The notes: generated from the sequence alone by a model not told the origin. A DNA stretch of 39,763 nt from an uncultured SAR86 cluster bacterium (GCA_902509965.1 CABWZP010000010.1:1-39763), one strand, 5' to 3'; counted from the stretch's first letter, positions 9,224 to 19,182 are shown. Numbers and translations: made by a program.

Positions 9224-9261
9224 TAATATGAAATGAAATAAAAGAGTCAATATTATATTTT

Positions 9262-10395
9262 ATGAAGAAAATTTTTGATATTCCATTAAACAGAAAAAAT
9301 ACGTGGAGCACTAAATGGGATCTTTACAAAAATAAAGATATTATTCCTCTTTGGGTTGCTGATATGGATTTTAAATCTCCTGATGTTGTCGAAAAAGCCT
9401 TTAAAAAAAGGATTGAGCATGGCGGATATGGATATACAGACATACCTCAAGAGCTGAATGAAGAGATTGTACATCTCTATAAAAAAAACAATTGGCTTAT
9501 TCAAGATGATTGGATTGTCTGGCTTCCTGGCCTTGAGACAGTAATTCACCAAATTTATAATCTTATTATGGATACTCAGTCGGTGATTGTTCCTCGGCCA
9601 ATATACCCTCCTTTTTTAAATGCAGCTAAGCATAGTAATAAAAAAATAATTTTTCATGATTTAGAAAGAGTAGACGGAAGACTTGTTTATAATTTTGATA
9701 AGCTTTCCCAAGAGGCTGAAGACAATTCGTGGCTTATGTTTATAAATCCGCATAATCCTGGTGGAACAATTTTTTCAAAGGATGAATTAGAAGATTTAGC
9801 TAAAATAATTTCAAAAAAAAATATGCATGTGTTGTCTGATGAAATACATTCTGATTTTATCTTAAGCTCATTAGATCAACATATTCATTTAGCAACCATA
9901 GAAGGGATGGCAGATAGAGTCATTACAATTAATTCATTATCTAAAACTTTTAATATTGCCGGTTTGAATTGTGCATTTTGTATAATACCTAACCAACTAA
10001 TGCGCAAAAAGTTTAAAAATATTTTAAAAGGACATACGCCATCACCGAGCATATTTGGTTTGATAGCAACATTGGCCTGCTTAAAGGAAGGATCAGAATG
10101 GAAAAATGATCTCTTAGAATACTTAAATATAAATAAGGAGTTCTTACTAAATGAGTTTTCTTCTAGAAAAGATATTGAAATCATAGAGCCCAAAGGAACA
10201 TATTTACTTTGGTTTAAGGTGCTGAATGCTAAAACTGAAAAGCTTCAAGAGCATTTTGAGAAATTTGGAGTTGGCTTATCAGATGGAAAAGATTTTGGTA
10301 AAGCTGGATGGATGCGATTAAATTTTGGGACTAATTTAGAGCTATTGACTCAAGCGGCACCCAGAATTCATAAAGCCTTGGACGACTTGGTCTAA
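9262..10395 (+). CDS. PatB/MalY-type PLP aminotransferase (putative cystathionine beta-lyase)
   Basis: Fold-type I PLP enzyme of 377 residues. The N-terminal FDIPLNRKNTWSTKWD and VADMDF are characteristic of the PatB/MalY branch, which acts as a C-S lyase on cystathionine or cysteine conjugates rather than as a transaminase. NPHNPGG lies at 162-168, SDEIHSD around 192-198, and the PLP lysine is K228 in SLSKTF. It may serve methionine synthesis or cysteine-conjugate breakdown; the sequence cannot decide. Its stop shares a base with the next start (TAATG). Confidence 0.88.
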   Translation: MKKIFDIPLNRKNTWSTKWDLYKNKDIIPLWVADMDFKSPDVVEKAFKKRIEHGGYGYTDIPQELNEEIVHLYKKNNWLIQDDWIVWLPGLETVIHQIYNLIMDTQSVIVPRPIYPPFLNAAKHSNKKIIFHDLERVDGRLVYNFDKLSQEAEDNSWLMFINPHNPGGTIFSKDELEDLAKIISKKNMHVLSDEIHSDFILSSLDQHIHLATIEGMADRVITINSLSKTFNIAGLNCAFCIIPNQLMRKKFKNILKGHTPSPSIFGLIATLACLKEGSEWKNDLLEYLNINKEFLLNEFSSRKDIEIIEPKGTYLLWFKVLNAKTEKLQEHFEKFGVGLSDGKDFGKAGWMRLNFGTNLELLTQAAPRIHKALDDLV

Positions 10396-11618
10396 TGAGT
10401 GGGGTAATAATTATCGGATCGGGTCATGCAGGTACCAATACAGCAATAAACCTTAGAAGATCAGGCTATGAAGATAACATCATAATTTTTTCTATTGAAA
10501 ATGAATTGCCTTATCATAGACCGCCACTTTCAAAGAAATTTTTTAAAGGGGATATTTCCTTAGAAGGTATTTTGATTAAAAATGAATCTTTTTATTCAGA
10601 TAACAATATTCAACTTAAAACAAACTCTGAGATTGTAGAAGTTAATGCAAAAGAAAAATATTTAAGAACCTGCTCAGGAGATCAGTATGAATTTTCATGT
10701 CTTGTTTTTGCAACAGGGTCATCATCAAGAGTTTTTTCAGAAAGCGTTTTTCCAGATATAGACATCTACTATCTTAGAAATATTGCTGATGTAAATAATA
10801 TAAATATCTTATTAAAGGAATCAAAAAAGCCTCTTTTAATAGGTGGAGGCTATATTGGGCTTGAGCTTGCGGCTTCAATGACTGAAATGGGAATGCCTGT
10901 ATCAATTATTGAGCAAGAAGAAAGATTATTAAAAAGAGTTACAGCACCAGTGATGTCAGAATTCTATAAAGACCTGCATGAATCAAGAGGAGTTCAAATT
11001 TTTTGTAATCAAAGTATAAAAACAATTAATAAGCTTAATAATGAATATGAAGTTTTAACAAGTGATGGCAACTTTATAAAAACTGACTTTATAATCGCTG
11101 GTATAGGCGCAATACCCAATGATGAACTAGCTCAAGAAGCTGGAATAAAATGTAAAAATGGAATTCTTGTTGATCAATATTGTAGAACTAATATTCCTTA
11201 TATATTTGCTGCTGGAGATTGTGCAAATGCTTTTAATGATCTTTACGGATTTTCTATGAGGGTTGAGAGTGTTCCAAGTGCTAATGCTCATGCGAAAGTT
11301 GTAACTTCATCAATTTTAGGAAATGAAATTACGAATAGAGAGTTACCCTGGTTCTGGTCTGATCAGTATGAGTTTAAACTGCAAATGGCAGGATTGTCTG
11401 AAGGATATGACGAAATTCATATTCATGGCAAAATTGAAGAGAACGCATTTATGGCATGTTACGGAAAAGAGGGTAGTTTAATAGCTGTAGATTCTGTTAA
11501 TATGCCTAAAAATTTTAATAATTATAAAAAAGCTTTAGCTAATAGCATGAGGCTATCCATGGATTTGATTAAGGATCCTAATTTTGATCCTTCTTCTATT
11601 TTTTCAGCTTCCTATTAA
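10395..11618 (+). CDS. FAD-dependent NAD(P)H:ferredoxin/rubredoxin reductase
   Basis: Pyridine nucleotide-disulfide oxidoreductase-fold flavoprotein of 407 residues that would pass electrons from NAD(P)H to a small iron-sulfur protein. The FAD-binding loop GSGHAGTNTA is at 8-17, followed by the class marker HRPPLSK at 41-47. The second Rossmann motif GGGYIGLELA binds the nicotinamide cofactor, and the FAD-contacting AAGDCA comes later. There is no redox-active CxxxxC, so it is a ferredoxin-reductase-like (RdxR/TodA/AIF) protein and not a disulfide reductase. No ferredoxin or oxygenase is next to it, so the partner is unknown. It overlaps the PatB-like gene by one base. Confidence 0.88.
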   Translation: MSGVIIIGSGHAGTNTAINLRRSGYEDNIIIFSIENELPYHRPPLSKKFFKGDISLEGILIKNESFYSDNNIQLKTNSEIVEVNAKEKYLRTCSGDQYEFSCLVFATGSSSRVFSESVFPDIDIYYLRNIADVNNINILLKESKKPLLIGGGYIGLELAASMTEMGMPVSIIEQEERLLKRVTAPVMSEFYKDLHESRGVQIFCNQSIKTINKLNNEYEVLTSDGNFIKTDFIIAGIGAIPNDELAQEAGIKCKNGILVDQYCRTNIPYIFAAGDCANAFNDLYGFSMRVESVPSANAHAKVVTSSILGNEITNRELPWFWSDQYEFKLQMAGLSEGYDEIHIHGKIEENAFMACYGKEGSLIAVDSVNMPKNFNNYKKALANSMRLSMDLIKDPNFDPSSIFSASY

Positions 11619-11636
11619 TTTTATTTGGAGAAAAGT

Positions 11637-12539
11637 ATGAGTATAAGATTTGATAATCAGGTTGCCATTGTCACAGGTGCAGGTGGCGGAATTGGTAAAG
11701 AGCACGCATTGGAGTTAGCAAGAAGAGGAGCAAAGGTTGTTGTAAATGATCTGGGTGGTAGCGTTGATGGCAGCGGCACAAGTGATGCAGCAGATGCAGT
11801 TGTTCAACAGATTAAAGCAGAAGGCGGAGAAGCAATGGCAAATGGAGCTAGCGTTACAGATTTGCCTGCTATTCAAAATATGGTTAAAGATGTCATGGAT
11901 AAATGGGGAAGAATTGATATCCTCATTAATAATGCTGGAATCTTAAGAGATAAAAGTTTTCACAATGTAACCCTAGAAGATTTTAATTTAGTTATGGATG
12001 TTCACTTCCAAGGAACATTAAATTGCACTCATACTATTTACCCAATAATGAGAGAGCAAGGTTATGGAAGAATTGTATTCACAAGCTCTTCTAGTGGAGT
12101 ATTTGGTAATTTTGGTCAATGTAATTATGGTGCAGCTAAAATGGCTATGGTCGGTTTAATGAATACGCTTAAAATTGAAGGTCAAAAATATAATGTATTC
12201 TCAAATTCGATTACTCCTGTTGCTTATACAAGGATGACAGAGGGCTTAATTCCAGAGGACTTTGGTAAAAACATGCAACCTGAATATGTTACTCCTGCAG
12301 TTATGTACCTTTCCAGTGATCAGGCTCCAAATGGTGCCATTATGTCAGCTGGGGCCGGCGTTTTTTCACGAATATTTATTCATGAAACTATGGGAGTTTC
12401 TCTTGGAACAGGTGAAGACATGACACCAGAAAACATTGCTGCTAACTGGGATAATATTTCTGATATGGAAGACGCAAGAGCTTTACAAAATGGCGGCGAG
12501 CAAACTATAAAAATATTTGAGTTGATTAATAAAGAATAA
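11637..12539 (+). CDS. Short-chain dehydrogenase, MFE-2 / 17beta-HSD4-like
   Basis: NAD(P)-dependent SDR of 300 residues. The cofactor loop TGAGGGIG is at 13-20, NNAG at 98-101, the catalytic serine around 150-153, and Y164/K168 in NYGAAK. The sequence GKEHALELARRGAKVVVNDLGG with a Ser/Gly-rich insert is typical of the (3R)-hydroxyacyl-CoA dehydrogenase domain of peroxisomal MFE-2 proteins, pointing to acyl-CoA or sterol-like substrates. The ATG at 11637 is chosen over an in-frame TTG at 11625 because GGAG sits at 11627-11630, well spaced. It follows the reductase by 18 bp. Confidence 0.9.
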   Translation: MSIRFDNQVAIVTGAGGGIGKEHALELARRGAKVVVNDLGGSVDGSGTSDAADAVVQQIKAEGGEAMANGASVTDLPAIQNMVKDVMDKWGRIDILINNAGILRDKSFHNVTLEDFNLVMDVHFQGTLNCTHTIYPIMREQGYGRIVFTSSSSGVFGNFGQCNYGAAKMAMVGLMNTLKIEGQKYNVFSNSITPVAYTRMTEGLIPEDFGKNMQPEYVTPAVMYLSSDQAPNGAIMSAGAGVFSRIFIHETMGVSLGTGEDMTPENIAANWDNISDMEDARALQNGGEQTIKIFELINKE

Positions 12540-12568
12540 AAATATTCCTTACTTTTAATTTACTGGCT

Positions 12569-13207
12569 TCATATCAAACCTTTGCCAACAATTGAATATA
12601 TGACAATAAAGTGAAGGATTGCTGCCAGGCAAACGAGTAAATGGAAAAATTCATGATAGCCAAAATACTTAGGGCTAAAATCTGGAAACTTCAAGCCATA
12701 ACTAATAGCACCAACTGAATAAATAGTCCCACCGGCTACCGTCAAACTAAAGTTAGTAAAACCCATAACAGTAGATAGAACTGAAAGGTATGGAATGGCT
12801 ATATAGCCCGCAATAAGATAAATTCCAGCTCGTATCAAGCGAGGGACGTCTGTAAATAAGAATGTTTGAAGTATCCCAATACCCGCTATTATCCACATGA
12901 TTGTAAGGAGCTTGAATCCAGTATTTTCAGGTAAAACTAGAAGACATATGGGGGTAAAACTGCCAGCAATCATGATAAAGATTGATGAGTGATCTAACCT
13001 TCTCATTAATTTTAAAACTTCTGGTCTCCAGTTAACTCTGTGGTAAAGAGCACTGAATCCAAACATCATAAAGATACCAATTGAATAAACAACTGTAGCT
13101 ATAAGTTCAGTAGAATTTGTACTTTTGTTTATTAGTGGGATGCATGCACCAATGGAGATGAAGAACATCCATTCGTGAAAATAGCCTCTTAAAAGAGGCT
13201 TTTTCAT
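12569..13207 (-). CDS. Hemolysin III / PAQR-family membrane protein
   Basis: Predicted seven-helix inner-membrane protein of 212 residues from the HlyIII/PAQR family. Family signatures are the N-terminal KPLLRGYFHE, SALYHRVNW, RRLDHSSIFIMIAGSFTP, and the C-terminal FGYHEFFHLLVCLAAILHF. The histidines in these segments match the putative metal site of the family. True activity is uncertain (lipid hydrolase or receptor-like roles have been proposed); the hemolysin name is historical. It starts 11 bp after the nrdB stop on the same strand, and its first codons form a strong hairpin. Confidence 0.9.
   Translation of the reverse strand: MKKPLLRGYFHEWMFFISIGACIPLINKSTNSTELIATVVYSIGIFMMFGFSALYHRVNWRPEVLKLMRRLDHSSIFIMIAGSFTPICLLVLPENTGFKLLTIMWIIAGIGILQTFLFTDVPRLIRAGIYLIAGYIAIPYLSVLSTVMGFTNFSLTVAGGTIYSVGAISYGLKFPDFSPKYFGYHEFFHLLVCLAAILHFIVIYSIVGKGLI
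13183..13204. terminator. Hairpin over the hlyIII start, possible bidirectional terminator
   Basis: A perfect 8-bp inverted repeat, AGCCTCTT-AA-AAGAGGCT (13183-13200), followed on the + strand by T's through 13204. On the - strand the same stem forms just inside the hlyIII coding sequence (residues K3-Y9) and is followed by ATTTTC. It could attenuate nrdAB read-through into hlyIII, block hlyIII initiation, or stop antisense transcription. The hairpin is seen directly; its function is inferred. Confidence 0.5.
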
Positions 13208-13218
13208 ATTAGATCTTA

Positions 13219-14487
13219 TTATTCCCAGTTAAGAGCACCGCCAACTTGATATTCAGTAACCCTAGTTTCAAAGAAATTCTTTTCTTTTCTTAAATCAATG
13301 ATCTCTGACATCCATGGGAAAGGATTTGTTACGCCTTTAAACTCTTCCTCTAAACCAATTTGAGTTAGCCGCCTGTTAGCAATAAATTTAAGATACTCTT
13401 CCATCATAGCAGCGTTCATCCCTAAAACACCTCTTGGCATGGTATCTCTTGCATACATAATTTCGAGTTCTGTACCTTCAAGAATCATTTGAGCTGCCTC
13501 AGATTTCATTTCTTCATCCCATAAATGAGGGTTCTCAATCTTAATCTGATTAATTACATCAATACCAAAGTTAACATGCATAGACTCGTCTCTTAGAATG
13601 TATTGGAATTGTTCCGATGTTCCTGTCATTTTATTTCTTCTTCCCATTGACAGGATCTGCGTGAAACCACAGTAAAAGAAAATACCTTCAAGAACACAAT
13701 AAAAAGCAATTAAGTTCTTAAGAAGCTGTTTATCTGTTTCTTCTGTACCAGTCTTAAAATCAGGATCAGAAATTTCTTGTGTATACTTTAATCCCCAAGA
13801 TGCTTTTCTTGCAACACAAGGTATTTCTCTATACATATTAAAAATTTCTCCCTCATCCATTCCAAGAGATTCTATGCAGTATTGATATGCATGAGTATGA
13901 ATAGCTTCTTCTAAGCTTTGTCTAAGAATATATTGTCTGCATTCAGGATTAGTTATTAGTCTATAGAGAGCTAAAACAAGATTATTTGCAACAAGCGAAT
14001 CTGCTGTTGAGAAGAAACCAAGATTTCTTTTAACAATTGTTCTTTCATCTTCAGTTAATCCGTCTTCAGATTTCCATAAGACAATATCATTTGTCATATT
14101 TATTTCTTGCGGCATCCAATGATTAGCGCTGCCATCAAGATATTTCTGCCAGGCCCAATCGTATTTAAAAGGCACTAATTGATTCAGATCAGCTTTACAA
14201 TTGATCATCATCTTTTGATCAACTTGAACTCTTTCACCCATCATTTCATCTAGCTCTTCTATTCCAGCTGCTTCATCAAGATTTAGCACAGCTTCTCTTG
14301 CTTTTTCAGCTCTTGAACCTTCTTCAATTATTTTATCTGAGTAGTCTTCAGGACCTTCATCTTTTGCTACCACAGGAGTAGTTTCAGCTACCTGCTGAAC
14401 TGGAGCAGAAGTTGTTGTTACTGGCTCAGTTACAACGCTTGGTGGTGTTGTATTTTCTTCTTTACTATATTCATCCCAATTTAACAT
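13219..14487 (-). CDS. nrdB: Ribonucleotide reductase class Ia, beta subunit
   Basis: Small subunit that holds the diiron centre and tyrosyl radical for dNTP synthesis. From the ATG at 14487 it is 422 residues; the frame stays open upstream, but AAGGAAAAAG sits just before this ATG and the nrdA stop is 16 bp away. An N-terminal low-complexity T/V/P-rich linker (about residues 10-45) makes it longer than the E. coli protein, as in pseudomonad NrdB. The segment EEAIHTHAY contains iron ligands and the radical tyrosine, and [10 protein letters not shown] gives the later ligands, so this is a conventional tyrosyl-radical enzyme. Confidence 0.95.
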   Translation of the reverse strand: MLNWDEYSKEENTTPPSVVTEPVTTTSAPVQQVAETTPVVAKDEGPEDYSDKIIEEGSRAEKAREAVLNLDEAAGIEELDEMMGERVQVDQKMMINCKADLNQLVPFKYDWAWQKYLDGSANHWMPQEINMTNDIVLWKSEDGLTEDERTIVKRNLGFFSTADSLVANNLVLALYRLITNPECRQYILRQSLEEAIHTHAYQYCIESLGMDEGEIFNMYREIPCVARKASWGLKYTQEISDPDFKTGTEETDKQLLKNLIAFYCVLEGIFFYCGFTQILSMGRRNKMTGTSEQFQYILRDESMHVNFGIDVINQIKIENPHLWDEEMKSEAAQMILEGTELEIMYARDTMPRGVLGMNAAMMEEYLKFIANRRLTQIGLEEEFKGVTNPFPWMSEIIDLRKEKNFFETRVTEYQVGGALNWE

Positions 14488-14503
14488 ATTCTTTTTCCTT
14501 TTT

Positions 14504-17413
14504 TTATTGACATGCCTCACACTCTGGGTCATCCAAAGAGCATGCTGTTGGTACAGGAGCTGGAGCTCCAAGTTCTTGTTGTGGAGCAGATGCTCCAATT
14601 TTTTGTTGGGCCGCTTGTTCAGCTCCCGCACTCACTGCGTTTAGTTTTCCCTGTTGAACAGTTGATTTTTCAGTTGATGTTGCAGCGATAGATCTTAGGT
14701 AGTAAGTTGTTTTTAAACCCGAATACCAAGCCATTCTATATGTAATATCTAGTTTTTTACCATCTGCATTACCTATATATAAATTTAATGATTGTCCTTG
14801 ATCTATCCATTTTTGCCTTCTACTTGCTGATTCAACTATATATCTTGGCTCAACTTCAAAGGCTGTTGAGAAGAGTTTCTTTACATCATCTGGTATTCTA
14901 GAAATTTGTGACAAGCTTCCTTCATAATATTTTAGATCATTTATCATTACTTCATCCCACAAGCCTAATCCTTTTAACTTGCGAACTAGATGAGGATTAA
15001 CTATTGTAAATTCTCCTGATAAATTAGATTTAACATATAGATTTTGATAAGTTGGCTCTATGGACTGAGTTACTCCGGTAATGTTGGAAATAGTTGCTGT
15101 TGGAGCAATTGCCATTACATTTGAATTTCTCATGCCATCAGATATGACTTTTTTTCTTAATGTTTCCCAGTCCAGTGTTTCAGTTCTATCTACATTTAGA
15201 TATTCATTGCCTCTATTTTCTGCCAGTATTTCTATTGAGTCTTTTGGCAATATTCCTTTACTCCATAAAGAGCCATCAAAAGTTTCATACTTTCCTCTTT
15301 CTTTGGCAAGATCTGAAGAAGCGCTAATTGCGCAATAGCTAATTAGTTCCATGCTCTTATCAGCAAAATTAACTGCTTCATCACTACAGTAAGCTATATT
15401 TTGTTCATATAGAGCATCCTGAAATCCCATCATTCCCAAACCTATTGGTCTATGTTTTAAATTAGAATTTTTAGCTGTATCTACCGAGTAATAATTTATA
15501 TTAATAACATTATCTAGCATCCTAATAGCTGTAGATACTGTTCGTTTTATTTTTTCCTCATCTAGAGCTCCATCTTTCATATGTTTTGCTAAGTTCACTG
15601 AGCCTAGATTGCAAACCGCTATTTCTTCAGCACTTGTATTTAAAGTAATCTCTGTACAAAGGTTAGATGAATGAATTACTCCTGTATGTTGCTGCGGTGA
15701 TCTTAAATTGCATGAATCTTTAAAGGTAATCCAAGGATGACCTGTTTCAAAAAGCATCGTAAGCATTTTTCTCCACAGTTCTTTTGCAGGAATTGATTTA
15801 GCTTGATCCATTTCTCCAGCTTCAGCCTTTCTTTCATATTCTTCATATTTTTTTTCAAAGTCTTTACCAATTAAATCATGAAGTTCTGGTGTTTCACCTG
15901 GTGAGAAGAGAGTCCAATTCTTATCTTGCTCAACTCTTTTCATGAATAGATCAGGTACCCAGTTAGCTGTATTCATGTCATGAGTTCTTCTTCTTTCATC
16001 ACCAGTGTTTTTTCTTAATTCTAGGAATTCTTCAATATCTAAATGCCAGGTTTCTAGATAAGCACACATAGCACCTTTCCTCTTTCCGCCTTGATTAACT
16101 GCAACTGCTGTATCATTTGCTACTTTTAAAAATGGCACCACACCCTGACTTTTACCATTAGTTCCTTTTATGTATGAGTTCATAGCCCTTACAGAGGTCC
16201 AGTCATTACCAAGACCTCCTGCCCATTTTGATAAAAGCGCATTATCTTTCATTGCACCAAAAATTCCATCCAAGTCATCTGGGATCGTTGTTAAATAACA
16301 AGAAGACAATTGAGGCCTTTTTGTACCTGAGTTAAATAAAGTGGGTGTAGAGCTCATATAATCGAAACTTGATAATAGTTTATAGAACTCAATTGCTCTT
16401 TCTTCTCTATTTTCTTCTTCAACTGCAAGACCCATTGCAACTCTCATAAAAAATACTTGAGGTAACTCATATCTAACATCATCACAATGAATAAAATATC
16501 TGTCATATAAGGTTTGAAGACCTAAATATGTAAATTGATTATCTCTCGTATAGTCTAAAGCTGACCCTAATTTTTTTAGATCAAATGTCTTCAGTTCTGG
16601 ACTCAATATATCTAATTCAATACCTTTATCTATGTATGCCTCTAAGGCTTGAGGATAATATTTTTCCATTTCTTGATACGTGGCCTCTTCAGCAACTCCA
16701 AGGAAACCAAGAGCTTCATTCCTGATTTGATCCATAAGTATTCTTGCAGTAACAAATGAATAGTTTGGCTCTTTTTCTACTTTTGTTCTTGCTGACATAA
16801 CAAGACTTGTTCGCATATCCGATATTGAAACTCCGTCGTAAAGATTTTTTAATGCTTCTTCTAATACCTCGTTCATTGATACTTCTTCAAGTCCTTCACA
16901 TGCATCATTTATTAAGGCTGCTACTTTATCAATATCAAGAGCGACGAGTGTTCCGTCTGTTTTTGTTATATTTATTTCAGGCCTGTTTGGTATATCAATT
17001 ACTGGTGCTTCTTTTTTTCTTTCCTGTGTTCTTTCTTCTCTGTATAGGATATATGTTCTGGCAGCTTTATATTCTTCACTTCTCATTAACTGGAGTTCTA
17101 CTTGATCTTGTATCTCCTCAATGTGCAGAGTTCCACCAGATGGCATTCTTCTTTCAAAAACATCCATAACTTCATCAGTCGTTTTGTTCACTTTTTCATG
17201 TATTCTATCGCTGGCAGCAGCATTGCCAGTTTCTATAGCTAAAAATGCTTTTGTTATGGCAACCTTAATCTTATCGACTTCAAAACTTACAACTTTACCA
17301 TTTCTTTTGATTACCCTTATTTTCCCTGGGGCATTTATCGCCAATTCATTTGCTTGTTTTTGTTGAGTTGCTTGCAGGTTTGTTGTTTCTTGTGTTGTTT
17401 CGTTCAATGACAT
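14504..17413 (-). CDS. nrdA: Ribonucleotide reductase class Ia, alpha subunit
   Basis: Catalytic subunit reducing NDPs to dNDPs, 969 residues. Two ATP-cone domains are visible at about 31-130 and 146-236, an arrangement like pseudomonad NrdA; the cones sense ATP/dATP. Catalytic residues are C372 (SSCYL), N584/C586/E588 (NLCTE) and C601 (VCNLGSVN). The radical-transfer tyrosine pair lies in LKTTYYLRS. The C-terminal tail ends C965-E-A-C968-Q, the thioredoxin/glutaredoxin-reduced pair. An AGGATC-type ribosome binding site lies about 10 nt upstream. The divergent region before it carries NrdR and DnaA boxes. Confidence 0.96.
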   Translation of the reverse strand: MSLNETTQETTNLQATQQKQANELAINAPGKIRVIKRNGKVVSFEVDKIKVAITKAFLAIETGNAAASDRIHEKVNKTTDEVMDVFERRMPSGGTLHIEEIQDQVELQLMRSEEYKAARTYILYREERTQERKKEAPVIDIPNRPEINITKTDGTLVALDIDKVAALINDACEGLEEVSMNEVLEEALKNLYDGVSISDMRTSLVMSARTKVEKEPNYSFVTARILMDQIRNEALGFLGVAEEATYQEMEKYYPQALEAYIDKGIELDILSPELKTFDLKKLGSALDYTRDNQFTYLGLQTLYDRYFIHCDDVRYELPQVFFMRVAMGLAVEEENREERAIEFYKLLSSFDYMSSTPTLFNSGTKRPQLSSCYLTTIPDDLDGIFGAMKDNALLSKWAGGLGNDWTSVRAMNSYIKGTNGKSQGVVPFLKVANDTAVAVNQGGKRKGAMCAYLETWHLDIEEFLELRKNTGDERRRTHDMNTANWVPDLFMKRVEQDKNWTLFSPGETPELHDLIGKDFEKKYEEYERKAEAGEMDQAKSIPAKELWRKMLTMLFETGHPWITFKDSCNLRSPQQHTGVIHSSNLCTEITLNTSAEEIAVCNLGSVNLAKHMKDGALDEEKIKRTVSTAIRMLDNVININYYSVDTAKNSNLKHRPIGLGMMGFQDALYEQNIAYCSDEAVNFADKSMELISYCAISASSDLAKERGKYETFDGSLWSKGILPKDSIEILAENRGNEYLNVDRTETLDWETLRKKVISDGMRNSNVMAIAPTATISNITGVTQSIEPTYQNLYVKSNLSGEFTIVNPHLVRKLKGLGLWDEVMINDLKYYEGSLSQISRIPDDVKKLFSTAFEVEPRYIVESASRRQKWIDQGQSLNLYIGNADGKKLDITYRMAWYSGLKTTYYLRSIAATSTEKSTVQQGKLNAVSAGAEQAAQQKIGASAPQQELGAPAPVPTACSLDDPECEACQ

Positions 17414-17551
17414 CTTTTTTTTGATCCTTTGGCTTGTTATTTATTGTCTTTTTTCGTTAAACTTTAATGCGGTTATTTCATTTTTTTCTTGTTGTTACCA
17501 ATGCTTTGTTTACAATCGCATTTATATAGCCGCAGGGTTAATATTACTCAC

Positions 17552-17560
17552 TGTGGATAA
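17552..17560 (-). promoter_or_regulatory. DnaA box (perfect)
   Basis: TGTGGATAA on the + strand, i.e. the consensus TTATCCACA read on the - strand, about 140 bp upstream of nrdA. In E. coli, DnaA binds the nrdAB promoter and links dNTP supply to replication; a similar role is inferred here. Confidence 0.65.
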
Positions 17561-17575
17561 AGAAGCAAGAGGAAA

Positions 17576-17591
17576 ACACAATATATAGTAT
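17576..17591. promoter_or_regulatory. NrdR box 1
   Basis: ACACAATATATAGTAT matches the NrdR consensus acaCwAtATaTwGtgt at 15 of 16 positions. NrdR is the ATP-cone repressor of ribonucleotide reductase genes. It is paired with a second site 13 bp further from nrdA. Confidence 0.75.
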
Positions 17592-17604
17592 ATTTTTTTT
17601 AGAT

Positions 17605-17620
17605 ATACTCTATATAGTGT
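17605..17620. promoter_or_regulatory. NrdR box 2
   Basis: ATACTCTATATAGTGT matches the NrdR consensus at 14 of 16 positions. Centre-to-centre distance to box 1 is 29 bp, near the roughly three-turn (31-32 bp) spacing usual for paired NrdR boxes but slightly shorter. Confidence 0.7.
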
Positions 17621-17650
17621 ATATAGGCTGTTATTGGCTTGTTGATAATT

Positions 17651-17659
17651 TGTGGATAA
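17651..17659 (-). promoter_or_regulatory. DnaA box (perfect), glpK side
   Basis: A second perfect TGTGGATAA (TTATCCACA on the - strand), only 22 bp before the glpK start codon. The two DnaA boxes have the same orientation and flank the two NrdR boxes. It could act on nrdA, on glpK, or on both. Confidence 0.6.
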
Positions 17660-17681
17660 ATTTTTATTTTTTTAGGCATTT

Positions 17682-19181
17682 ATGAAAAAAATTCTTACTA
17701 TAGATCAAGGCACTACAAGCTCTCGTTCAATCATTTTTAATAATTCTTTTGATATTATTAATGAGTCCCAGCAAGAATATGCTCTTTCTTTTCCAAAAGA
17801 TGGTTGGGTTGAAGCTGATGCAGATGATATTTTAAATTCTGTAAAAAAAACCCTTGATTGTGTCATTGAAGCAAGTCTCTCGATATCAGATATTGTGTGT
17901 TGCGGCATTACAAACCAGCGAGAATCTACTGTTATTTGGAACAAGTCCACAGGGAAGGCAATATATCCAGTTATTATTTGGCAAGACAGAAGAACATCCG
18001 AATTTTGCAATTCATTAAAACAAGATAAAACTACTTCTGACATGGTCACTGAAAAAACTGGTCTTTTGGTGGATCCTTATTTTTCGGCAACTAAAATACG
18101 ATGGATTTTAGATAATGTTGATGGTGCAAGAGCTATGGCTAACAATAATGAATTGGCTTTTGGAACTATTGATAGCTTTTTAATTTGGAATCTTTCAAAA
18201 GAAAAAAACCATTTAACAGATATAACAAATGCATCTAGGACTCTTTTATATAATATTAGTTCTCTAGAATGGGATGAAGATCTACTGAATCTCTTTAATA
18301 TACCTAAATCAGTATTGCCAAAGGTTGTATCATCTGATGCGGAGTTTGGAAAGATAGAATTAGGTGATCATACTATTCCAATAACAGGCGTTTTAGGCGA
18401 TCAGCAAAGCGCTCTAGTGGGTCAAAGCTGCTTCGAAAGAGGGGATATGAAAAGCACTTACGGGACAGGCTGCTTCTTAATGGCTAATACAAAAAACGAA
18501 ATATTTAGGTCAAACTCAGGACTCCTTTCAACAATAGCATATAAAATTAATGGTGAGGTTGCTTATGCTGTTGAAGGTAGTATTTTTTCAGCAGGAACCA
18601 TTATTCAATGGTTAAGAGATGAGATGACTTTTTTTAAAGAGTCTTCAGAGAGCGAGAGTTATATATCAGCAGACGGCGAGACCAATAATTTACTTTTTAT
18701 TCCGGCTTTTACAGGGCTAGGTGCTCCTCAATGGAATCCAGATGTTAGAGCTGGTTTTTATGGCATAACCAGAGATACATCAAAACAGGACTTTATCACA
18801 GCAGCATTTAATTCACTTTGTTTTCAAACTAACGAAATATTAAATGCGATGAGAAACGAGGGCTTAGAAATTAAAGGTATGTCTATTGATGGGGGAATGG
18901 CGAATAATTTTACTTTTGCTCAACTTTTAGCAAACATCACTAATACAAATATTTCTATTCCCACCAATACTGAAGCTACAGCTTTGGGAGCAGCAAAGGT
19001 GGCTGCTATTGGTTCTGGGTTAGTTAAAGACATTGAATCACTTGAAAACTTTGATGGGTCAACTGATTTTTCATGTAATCAATCATCATTACATAGAAGA
19101 AATTATATAAAGTGGAGAGAGTATTTAGATATAATCCTTGTCTTAAGCTCAAATTTGAAAAATATTAACTACAAGGACTAA
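17682..19181 (+). CDS. glpK: Glycerol kinase
   Basis: ATP-dependent phosphorylation of glycerol to glycerol-3-phosphate; FGGY kinase of 499 residues, the family's usual size. The N-terminal phosphate loop DQGTTSSRSIIF, CGITNQRES, the WQDRRT segment, LGDQQSALVGQ with the catalytic aspartate, and STYGTGCFLM are all standard for GlpK. Neither glpF nor glpD is nearby. The glycerol may therefore come by diffusion or from lipid turnover, with G3P used for phospholipids or by a dehydrogenase encoded elsewhere. The region before it is shared with divergent nrdA. Confidence 0.95.
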   Translation: MKKILTIDQGTTSSRSIIFNNSFDIINESQQEYALSFPKDGWVEADADDILNSVKKTLDCVIEASLSISDIVCCGITNQRESTVIWNKSTGKAIYPVIIWQDRRTSEFCNSLKQDKTTSDMVTEKTGLLVDPYFSATKIRWILDNVDGARAMANNNELAFGTIDSFLIWNLSKEKNHLTDITNASRTLLYNISSLEWDEDLLNLFNIPKSVLPKVVSSDAEFGKIELGDHTIPITGVLGDQQSALVGQSCFERGDMKSTYGTGCFLMANTKNEIFRSNSGLLSTIAYKINGEVAYAVEGSIFSAGTIIQWLRDEMTFFKESSESESYISADGETNNLLFIPAFTGLGAPQWNPDVRAGFYGITRDTSKQDFITAAFNSLCFQTNEILNAMRNEGLEIKGMSIDGGMANNFTFAQLLANITNTNISIPTNTEATALGAAKVAAIGSGLVKDIESLENFDGSTDFSCNQSSLHRRNYIKWREYLDIILVLSSNLKNINYKD

Positions 19182-19182
19182 T

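Noticed and set aside
9224-9250. Longer AlkB N-terminus from a TTG at 9250
   Set aside because: No ribosome binding site, adds a hydrophobic nine-residue stretch not typical of the family, and leaves only 11 bp to the divergent gene.
12569-13207. Hemolysin III as a virulence factor
   Set aside because: The family is widespread in harmless environmental bacteria; the name is historical and there is no other virulence gene nearby.
14488-14631. 48 extra codons upstream of nrdB
   Set aside because: They lie antiframe inside the end of nrdA, and a good ribosome binding site precedes the ATG at 14487.
16807-17366. Open frames on the + strand opposite nrdA
   Set aside because: They are antisense shadows of nrdA: leucine/phenylalanine-rich, with no ribosome binding site and no recognisable domain.
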